Below, in pieces: positions 55,701-64,000 of a DNA stretch of 64,000 nt. A program made the position numbers and the translations under genes. Source of the stretch: Flammula alnicola (Eukaryota > Basidiomycota > Agaricomycetes > Agaricales > Strophariaceae); NCBI GenBank assembly GCA_015499995.1, contig JADNRV010000056.1:186001-250000 (forward strand). The letters are read 5' to 3'. Below the pieces are notes generated by a model. That model made no database searches, had not been told where the DNA came from, and saw nothing but the letters and a program-made list of their open reading frames with translations. Numbering within the stretch: position 1 is the first letter of the stretch; every line of letters starts with the position of its first letter.

Positions 55701-56655
55701 AACGCTCAGAATTTGAAGACGGTCAGTCGCATAGCGGACAAGTAAGCTGAATATCCTCCCATGTAATGCTACGGAGTGTAGTCTCGGAGTATATGTGGGG
55801 TTTGGGCGTCGAGAAATCATTGCTCGCAACAATCTGTTTGAACATCAACAAGTTTGCATCATTCCGGAACCTCACCGCCCATAATGGCATCCATCGTTCT
55901 TCAAAGCTAGCATATCTTGAGCAGACGTGTGTATAAAGATTCGAATATATTTTAGACCGATTTAGAATCTCGGGAAGAGACCCAAAAAAGATAGTTAGCG
56001 ATCCGGGTAGCGTATGCACAATCGCTGAAACCACCAAACTATTTACGCTACATTTCAAGCCACAGAAATCGACCAGAATACTGGTTTAATAGTAGTTATG
56101 TCACTATCAGCGTAACGGCCCCCCTTCTGACTGGAAATGCGTCTGCTGGACCTCCGTTTGCAGTGCGAAGTCTGGTTTCGTTTCAACGTGCAACTTTATT
56201 CCATCCCAGTCATGGCAGAGCATCTGCATAAAGCTTCAGCCTTTGAATACTTGGTATATAAGATACCGCACATCACTATTATCTTCTTACCCGGATTTTT
56301 CGCCTGTACTCCGACCATGAACGGAGTTCTGAATGGGCAAGCGCTTTTCAGACCCACTTTTGGCTTTTCGCAGTATATACCAAAATCCTCAGAAACAAAT
56401 ACTTTGCCGATTGATCCGAAGGCATCCACGTTCCAGCGTTTTCAAACTGGTAAGTTGTTCCAGGAGCTCGAGGAGAAAGAAGAAACCCATCATTTAGAAG
56501 AATGGCCACAATAGAATAATGTATGAAAAACACCGTTCATCAAAATTTAAATCTACTAACGAAATAGGTACGCTGTCACCAACCCGGCTTGTAGTATGTA
56601 AACTTTAACCCTGGGCGCTCGCGGCTATCCCAGACCCGTGTCCGGCGCTCGAGAC
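52746..56655. other. 3.9-kb gene-poor stretch
   Basis: Only scattered frames of up to about 125 codons on both strands (for example 54617-54904 minus, 55255-55578 plus, 55723-56058 minus, 56137-56514 plus). None carries a motif I know, and adjacent frames do not splice into a longer protein by eye. No terminal inverted repeats or target duplications found. It may contain decayed genes. Confidence 0.4.
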
Positions 56656-59600
56656 TTACATGATCATCCTCCGGTTCTCCGCATACGGGGTATTCGGTAT
56701 GGCCGGACTGAAGCAAGGATACGCAGTACTCGCGTCGCCATACTCCTCTTTCATTTTCCGCCAAACCGCCCTGAAGGTGGACATCGATCCCTTTTCGTGC
56801 ACCAAGGCAATCGCACACAAGCAGCCAGGGGGGAATTCCCATTTGGTGAGAACCGAGGGGCTAGGCAAGGAAGAGCTATGGGAAGAAGCGCGGCCCAAGA
56901 GCATGCTAGAGCGCGGCCACGAGGTATTTCCTGAATTGGGAGTAACCAGGTGGCTTGGGTTGGGAGGAGCAGTCAAGAAATGCGGACTCTCGTCGGCGAT
57001 GGGTGACAGAGGCGCGGGTGACAAAAGCGGGGGGTCGGACGGCCCAGGGCCAGCTCTAAATTCTACCCTGAAGCGCAGATTTTTCAACGACATACCAGTC
57101 ACAGGGTCCACGCTTGGTTGGTCGACGCGACAAAAGAGAACTTCAGCCTGCTCTGGCTGATAAAATTCAGCGGGCGCGTTGCCCAATGTGATACCCAGGT
57201 TCTCAAGAAGCCTAGCCACGTTTAAGCGCGTCCTGTGGATATCATCGCTCGAATAAAGTATGCCGCCGTGTCCGTTAGAGTGTTTCCAGTTGAACAGATT
57301 CGAGAACCAGCCCTTGAATTCTCCGACAACAGGAGAAGCGAGGATCCTATTGGCACTCGAGGGGGGGTGATGAATGGGAGACGACAGCGCGATCGGAGAA
57401 CCCAACATCGCAAAGGTAGACCGCTTTGGGTTGAGAGTGGGCAACTCGAGCGGAGGTGCTAAAGAGACCATCAGCGAATATACGGTTATATAAAATTAGA
57501 GCGCTCACGCCTTCCCTTCTTCTCCTTCTCCTTCCTCGACTTCGTAGGAGACAGTGAGGTGGCTCCAGTATTGACGACGTCCTTGCCCACATCCCGGTTA
57601 ATCGCAACGCCAACACCAAGGCCTACACCGCCAGATCGATCCGCATCAGCGGTTACATGACTCCAGCTCTCATCGTCAATGCTCTGATTCTCCTTGTCTT
57701 CGTCTATTCTGGCAGGCGGGGCCGTCCTGGCAGATTCTTTGCTTTCCGCATGACTAGATGGAGCTTGCGTAACAGCCTGTACAAGGTCGTTGACTTTCTG
57801 CGTGATGTCATCCATCGTTCGCTGGAGCTGCGGGTTCTCCATCTTCGGCGCCGTAAGAAGGGGTAACTCCAATGATCCGACTGAGACCACAGAACCTGGA
57901 TCCGGGGAGGTTATCGGACTCAGAGGTTGACGGATAACAGGGGGGGCAGTTGAGGTCGGAGACGAGGGTGACAGAGCTCCTGCGAACATAGCCCTCTTCT
58001 CTGCGTCGGTGAATGCAGAAACCGGGCCAACAGATGATTTAGGCCTCTGGTGAGAGGAGCTCGAAGAAGCCCTAGCTTTGGGATGCTGTAGGTGCTGCGA
58101 AAATCCGATTGGAGTTACTCCGACGCCTTCGTTCTCTCGTCCCTCTAAGGTCGAATAGGTATTTCCACGACGTGACAGTAGTGGCCGGGGTCCACCACGC
58201 CCAACTCCCAAGGACGACCTAGGCCGAACACTACTAGCAGAAGCAGCAGTAGATGAGCTTAGATGTGAAGCCTGGATAGATTTGAACGGATCAGAGTCAA
58301 CTCTACCAGCACTTGGAGGAGGTCGTGGTCCTGCCGGAGACTCAGGTCTCTCTTTGGGAGGAAGGCTTCCATCCGTGATTGTCCTTTTACGCGATGAGAC
58401 GCCTGGTGGTGGACCCGCCGAGATGTTAGAAGAATAGGAAGGCGGACTGATAGAGACGGCCGACGACGAAGTTGCCTGAGGAGTGGAGAAGAAACGATGC
58501 GTCTTCGGGACCTCGTATTTCCTCAGACCGCTTGAATGTTCGAGTTCCCATCCAAGGTTAAATTTAAGAGTCTCCAGATCAATTGTGGAACACGCGGAAT
58601 TCCTGCGGAGTTCGTGCTGAGCGTCTTTCGTCCTATTCCTGTAAGACTCTTCGCGGTACTTTCCGAGCAAAAAGTAAAAGGCTTTTGCGTGAACGCCTTC
58701 GCCTGTGGTAGAACATAAATCGCGCTTAATAGAGTCGCCCTCTGGATCAGTATGTCGACCCCAGATGATACGCAAGGAAGAAAAAAGCTCCACGTCGATC
58801 ATGTCCGCAAACAATATAGGACGACCTAGAATACTAGGCGATGGAGGAAGAGGAGGAGCTAGAAGGGTGAAAGTAGAGCCATCCAAGGACGAGAAAGGAA
58901 TAGCCGGTTGCGCAAGCAACCAAGGGTGGGATAATATTTCTGGTATCTGTTTAGAAATTGAGCATTCGAACAGGGTTGGGTTTATTTGCATTACATACAG
59001 TTATCCTCTGCTTTACGTCGACAATCAGCATTTTGCTAAGAAGGTCCCTGGCAAGAGGATCAATCCAAGGTGGCATTTCGTACTTCCCACTCTTGACCTT
59101 AGATAGCAAAGTCCGAACGTTCTTGTCGTCAAAAGGGAGTCTCCCAGTGAGCAAAGCATAGAGAATGACGCCACAGCTCCAGATATCGGTAGCATTTCCT
59201 TGGTACTTTTCCCCGTTTACGATTTCTGGACTGGCATAATGTGGCGAACCGCAACTAGTTTCCAACTGTAGGGAAGGTGGAGCAAAAGCGGCCATGCCCC
59301 AGTCCGCGATTTTGAGTTGAGGGGGTGAAAGCGAAGCAATTAGAATGTTCTCCGGTTTGAGGTCGCGATGGATAATAGAGAAAGTGTGAGCATAGTTGAG
59401 TCCATAGACGATCTGTCTGAAGTATATCAGAGCCTCGTTAGGCGGCAGCCTGCCTCTGTTAACCAAGAAATCGAAGAGTTCGCCGCCCTCGACATATTCA
59501 AGCACCAGAAAGAGTTCCTTGTCACCCTCATAGACATCGTAGATCCGCATGATGTTGGGGTGATTCATGAGCTTCATCATCGTAATCTCGCGATCTATCC

Positions 59601-59912
59601 CAAGGCGCTGCTTGTCCGACTTTGCCTGCTGAGTGGCGAGAGATGCACGAGAATTGACAAGAGGAGCGATGGGCAGAATTTTGACAGCAGCGAGCTGACC
59701 AGTCCGGCGATGTTTGGCAATCTTGACCCGCCCTGACGCGCCTTTCCCGACGCACTCGCCCAAAATCCAAGGTCCAATGCTCCTTGGATCTGTCGGCAAA
59801 TCGAAAGCAGCTGACCTCCCGCTGCCGCCTTTTCCTTGGCCCAGCGGGTCCCGAGAGGCGCCGTATACTTGATTGGAGGGGCGCGAGGTGGACTATCGGA
59901 TACGTTTTGCAT
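56656..59912 (-). CDS. Gin4/Hsl1/NIM1-type septin-associated protein kinase
   Basis: Exons 58999-59912, 57509-58946 and 56656-57458; about 1,051 aa after allowing one missing base near 59829. The kinase domain spans about residues 45-310: GECVGKGASGRVKIAKH (P-loop), AVKIL Lys, IIHRDLKPENIL, IADWGMAAF (DWG for DFG), CGSPHYASPE and DIWSCGVILYALLTGRLPF, then IPEILSHPWLL across intron 1. A long Ser/Pro-rich linker follows. The C-terminal part (GWFSNLFNWKHSNGHG, then LLENLGITLGNAPAEF and LRFRVEFRAGPG) resembles a KA1-type membrane-binding domain. Family role: coupling of septin ring or bud neck status to Wee1 and mitosis. The N-terminal frame slips within GGCGGCAGCGGG after RWAKEK; adding one base restores GSGRSAAFDLPTDPRSIG. 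The stop overlaps a strong GTAAGT donor, so one more exon is possible. Confidence 0.88.
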
Positions 59913-60327
59913 TATAGAAGAAGAATATAGTATGATTAATAGAAGATAGGATGTTCTAGGCGTGTTGCTCGACCAGCGGGCAGTATTAGAGAGGAAGTCG
60001 AAATGTGTTAACCACCATGCCCAAATTTGAGGAAACATCTTTATCGAGGTGTGACTGTGACGTCATGCCGGACGGTGACAAAATATTTCCCTCCGATTGG
60101 TGCCTGGTACATTTTTTCTCGACGTTGAGGTCGAATCGACGCTCCCGGGGGCGTTTTCATGTCGCTTCCTCATGGCCACTATTGCGCTCTAGGTGGTCCC
60201 ATATTGCACGTGCGCATCTTCAAAAGCAGCTCAAAATCCTCCTACTTCCCGCCCACTGTCATGTACAGGTCAAACTCGATACGGTGCAACGCTGTCCTTC
60301 CGGCATATACATTCCTTCGTCGATTCG
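59913..60327. promoter_or_regulatory. Divergent promoter spacer kinase / PPR-like gene
   Basis: 415 bp between start codons. An ATG at 60261 opens a 26-codon Arg-rich frame that resembles a mitochondrial targeting start but is not in frame with the main protein. Confidence 0.35.
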
Positions 60328-63216
60328 ATGGAAATTGCTGAAAAATCGAACCCAGACTTTCCAATTAATATCGTCGATCGGCAGGCATCCGTCCGGACAT
60401 TTTCAGAGCTCGTCAAAGAGGGAAGGTTAGATGACGCCAGGAAAATCATGCTTGATTTCGTCGAGTGTCATCCTGCAGGTGGAAACATGGACTTGTTTCG
60501 ACAACTACGCTCCATCGTCATACACTCGGATGACTCTGACATAAGCCTCGTCCTGGAGCTCGGTGTCGCGTTAGCTTCGAGGGGATTCGTAGACTTCGTG
60601 AAGGACGAAATTTCCCCTGTCATCGAAGAGTTCGGAACACCCGCCATGCTCTCACAGTTCGAACTTATTCTGGAAGAGTTGTACAAGACGAAATCAAGGT
60701 CACCACAAAGTGCCAATGTCTTTGAAGAGTATTCGGACGATTACACCACTATTCTGTCGAAATTTCCCCAACCCCAACCATCTATCCTAGAACTTGTCCA
60801 GGGACAACTGCCAGCTCTACTCCCAGAGCACCCCACGAACGACATGTCGATATTTGAAGAGGAAGGCATCGAATATTCCATACACGCGTCAACCAATACT
60901 CAAGATCACCCTTCGAATCCCTCTGCCAAAGTTTTGGTCGAATTATTGGAGGGGAAGAGGTACGATCGGGCGTACCAATTACTCAAAGAAATGAAGACTT
61001 TGGACACTTCGATACCACCATCCCACATGTTCGAAGTCGCTGCATTGGACGTTCTTTGCAACTCTACTCTGCCTCCGCCTGAGAAAACCGAACAGTTCAC
61101 GGATTGGTTCTCCCTCATACCGCCAGTCCACCTCGCCACCATTACCCGCGATTTCGCAGAAATACGCTACCTGACCTTACAAGCGAAAATTACGAATGCC
61201 GATCTACTTCAACGTTGTGCTCTAATCTGGCATCCAAGGGTTATGCCAACCATATCAGCGGCCAGTTCCTTCGCAGTATCATTCGTTATTCATCGGCGGA
61301 ACAAATCAAGGCCTTTATCCAGGAATTTGAACGCAGGAATAGGGACTACTGGTTAGGTTATCAACCAGTCAGAGCTCTTCGTGAGGCGAAGCACACATCC
61401 CAGAACATCCGAGGAATGGCCGTGCGCTTTCTCACGTACAGCGGTCGTGTCCAAGAAGCAATATCCATGCTACCCGATCCCAACGATAGAACCTTCCGGT
61501 TTACGGTTTTCACCTACGACATCTTGTTGGAGCGACTGCGAAGATCGCCATATCGCGGTTATCAGAAGTTCATTCCTCTCGTAGAAACTCTTCGCAGTCA
61601 ACGAGAAGTAGAAGCTGCTCAAATACCAGCCGTCTTCCATTCAACGGCGAATGATTTAGCAACCTCGCATATGACCTCGGCGGAGGTTGCATTGCCCTCA
61701 TCACCTCTGCAAGACCCTGAAAACCTCTCCATGATGCTCCGATACCTTCGGAAGGCCCTCATTTCCGAGCCGCAGAGCCTTCATCCCTTCGTTCTGGCCA
61801 CCTTCATGGAGGCCTACCTGGCCACAGGTAGAACACGCGCATTGAAGATGCTGCTCGATAAGGCATTGCGCAAGAGCTTCAGCGCTACCAAGGCCTTTGT
61901 CTTCGCAGAGATGCACTATTACCGTCATTTAGGTCAACATGACCTTGTCATCAAGGCCTTCGTGGAGCATTTCTATCTCAGCGGTGTGCCTCGAGAAGAG
62001 GTTCAAAATTGGTACGACAACATCGAGAGTCAGAATCAGCAATACGATCCACAAATCTGGGAGGAGACACGCTTAACTAGGATAAGCGGATTTCACCCTG
62101 GCATCGTTCTTCCGTTCGGGAAAACCTGGCCGGACCGCGAGCAGTGCACCCTCGTATGGGAGTGCCTCGTTGCATCAGCTACAACGGACGACGCCGTTAA
62201 ATACCTCTATGACAAATTCCGTTACTTCGCCCGAGAGGGTCAAGATATTCCAACAAACCCCGACATCGCCTCTGTGGACCCGTTACCCGTGCCCAAAAGG
62301 CTAAGGTCCAACGTCGCACCAGCTGCGTTCACACCCTTCATGCACCGCCTGATACCTATATTAGGCCCCGAATTCGGAGGGCGGATGCTCAACGATATGT
62401 GGAGCGTGCACATCAAGCCCACGATACACCATTACACCGAGCTGCTCGGCTTCTATTCCAAACGGGGGCTTGTTGGCGAGGTGTTCGCGATCTTGGACCA
62501 GCTAGAACGCGGAAAGATGCTGAAGAAGGAAGTCGAGCTGCCTCCGCATCAACGAAATGGAGCGTCAGGGAAAAAGACATACACGAAGAAAATCTTTTTC
62601 GCCGAACCTGATTTACCGTTTTATGTCTCGCTGATACGGGGTTTTATCATCTCCAATAACGTCAAGGCTGCAGAAGAGATTTTTCGACGTTTGCAGCGGC
62701 GGACGCCTTGCCCTCCAGGAAAGAACCGACACCTTGATCGTGCGATGCGTGATCTACAGAGCCAAGACCGGGCAGCAGCCTCAGTATGTTTTATCCTGTT
62801 TCCTATTCCTTTGTTTCTCTTTTTCTGACTATTCGTCTATAGACACGTAGATCTCGGAGAGCAACAATGTATCGCCCGCCTCGTATTACATAAATGCGGT
62901 CAAGGTATGCAGTTATGAAGTAAATTTCATGTCGTTTGACGGAGAAATCTGACTCTTTTTTTTTTGTAGGTGGTGTTACACACCTGCGAATCACTGCCAC
63001 TACCAGGCAACCAGACCATTCGTCCAGTCCCTCACAGCACGGCGCGTTCTCCTGACGCAAGAGGGAGACGCATTGCAGTTATCCGTCGATGTAGGGAAGC
63101 CTGTGGTAGACAACGCGGTACCGAGTGTTGCCGCTAGTGCCAATAACACCTTATCCTGGAGGATTGTTAAGAAGGAATGGCGTCCATGGTTTAAAAAACT
63201 CTTTACCTACGCATAG
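60328..63216 (+). CDS. Large helical-repeat (PPR/TPR-like) protein, probably mitochondrial
   Basis: Exons 60328-62783, 62851-62904 and 63007-63216; about 906 aa after restoring one missing base near 61228 (ALI|LASKGYANHI). Almost entirely alpha-helical with repeat-like pairs of helices, such as RTFSELVKEGRLDDARKIML, AKVLVELLEGKRYDRAYQLL, ALREAKHTSQNIRGMAVRFL, PFVLATFMEAYLATGRTRAL, HHYTELLGFYSKRGLVGEVF and LIRGFIISNNVKAAEEIFRR. These match the PPR consensus in spacing (helix A with Tyr/Leu, helix B with Ala-Gly near the turn), with low conservation typical of fungal PPRs. The likely role is organelle RNA handling or translation. The C terminus ends SWRIVKKEWRPWFKKLFTYA. The last two introns were placed to keep this tail in frame; the final acceptor is at 63006. 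Confidence 0.75.
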
Positions 63217-63684
63217 TCAAGTCTTACTCATTGTGTAGTACTTAAATGCGAGCTCAGGGATGTGAGGTCATCGAACGATGAGAGACCGTAAACCCAATCA
63301 ATTAGTGAAAAATCCTAGTGATAAAGGCACTAGATAATGTACCACGAACACTTGTCTAACACCTTCGTACACTCATACTACTAATATTGCCCTCGGAAAT
63401 AAAAGAGGAAAGCATACGGATTGTTCGACAATTCAACCACCTTAGATACACCCTGTCATCCACGTCAACTGCTCTTCTCATGCAAGGCTCTTCTCATGCC
63501 AGGTGTAACTCGGGCAACTACCATGGGGTCCAGACCCAGATTGACAGCGATAAGAGTAGCGTAACAGAACTTGGTTTTCGGTTTCCAAGCTTGGAGTTGA
63601 ACAGCGACTGGAATGATGAAGAGCAAGATTGGGAAGTTTCCAAGAGGAAAGAAGAGGTTTCATTCGACATTGCCGCCAACGAAA
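63217..63684. other. Convergent 3' spacer
   Basis: Between the ends of the PPR-like gene and the next minus-strand gene. The open frame 63387-63761 overlaps the real antisense exon and is not supported. Confidence 0.45.
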
Positions 63685-64000
63685 TCATGACCGCGCCTGG
63701 AGGATTTCGAAGTAGGCCATATACTCGTCCGGCGTCATCAAGTCGTGGTCCTCTTCCGTGACTTGCGAATAAGGCTTGGGGAAACCGTTGACTATCGTAA
63801 ACGAAGGTCACGTGACGGTACAAGAGAGAAGGATGAAGACAGACTCACCATTAACCATGGGGTCATCCAGCGGCTCCACCAGCTCCTCGCCCTCCTCCTG
63901 TCCTTGCATAAGCGCATCGGGTTGCTCATATCTTCCTTGCTCTCCAAAGTCATTCGCAAACCCATTTGGATGGGCGAAGCCATTGACTCCGAGAAACCCG
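63685..64000 (-). CDS. 3' end of an unidentified gene, truncated by window
   Basis: Two exons visible: 63849-64000 (continuing beyond the window) and 63685-63791, joined by a 57-nt GT-AG intron in phase 1. Visible protein: GFLGVNGFAHPNGFANDFGE, an acidic linker (GQEEGEELVEPLDDPMVN), then VNGFPKPYSQVTEEDHDLMT, PDEYMAYFEILQARS and stop. The C-terminal segment looks conserved rather than disordered, but I cannot name the family. The convergent neighbour is the PPR-like gene. Confidence 0.65.

Noticed and set aside
53373..56514. Several 80-125-codon frames in the 52.7-56.6 kb gap
   Set aside because: No motif, no consistent splicing between neighbours and no repeat boundaries; not enough to call genes.

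Overview
The window reads as nuclear DNA of a mushroom-forming basidiomycete (Agaricomycetes). Reasons: gene-dense sequence on both strands, many introns of about 45-80 nt with GTATGT/GTGAGT/GTGCGT-type donors, a CSC1/RSN1-type transporter, a HET-domain protein, an F-box gene, MAPEG-like paralogs, a Gin4/NIM1-type kinase with DWG in place of DFG, and hAT elements with 8-bp target duplications. No database search was possible. Product names come from motifs visible in hand-spliced translations.

Layout. 1-7.3 kb: the 3' part of a SAP+RING ubiquitin-ligase gene, then a 13-exon CSC1/RSN1-like channel gene whose start codon is split by an intron. 7.8-13.0 kb: a 5.2-kb hAT-type element with perfect 8-bp target duplications. 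It holds a spliced fragment of another transposon gene, a cluster of degenerate repeats and a nested 412-bp hAT MITE with its own perfect 8-bp duplication. 13.4-29.2 kb: a mixed, partly accessory region with an Ndc10/Crypton-like gene, a HET gene with a frame break, a small unknown protein, two MAPEG-like tandem paralogs, a single-pass membrane protein, a phosphoglycerate-mutase-family gene and an F-box gene. 29.7-64 kb: mostly housekeeping genes. These are a Tlg1/syntaxin-6-like SNARE, a very large disordered protein with a half PHD finger and a chromodomain, an FMO-like monooxygenase, an MGRN1-type RING ligase, ribosomal protein uL15 (L28), RNA polymerase II subunit RPB11, the mitochondrial GTPase MTG1, an unknown basic protein, a Gin4-type kinase, a helical-repeat (PPR-like) protein and the 3' end of an unidentified gene.

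Several pairs are head-to-head over short spacers and may share promoters: chromo-PHD/FMO, uL15/RPB11 and kinase/PPR-like. There is no biosynthetic cluster or operon-like grouping; the genes look independent. The 7.8-13 kb and 17.6-24.4 kb stretches are gene-poor and hold the mobile or lineage-specific material.

A window-wide oddity is a set of about ten apparent single-base deletions inside otherwise well-preserved reading frames: six in the last two exons of the CSC1-like gene, two in the mutase, one in the kinase and one in the PPR-like gene. Most fall in short G/C runs or in a TG repeat. They look more like base-calling or assembly losses than decay, so the protein models there should be treated as frame-corrected.
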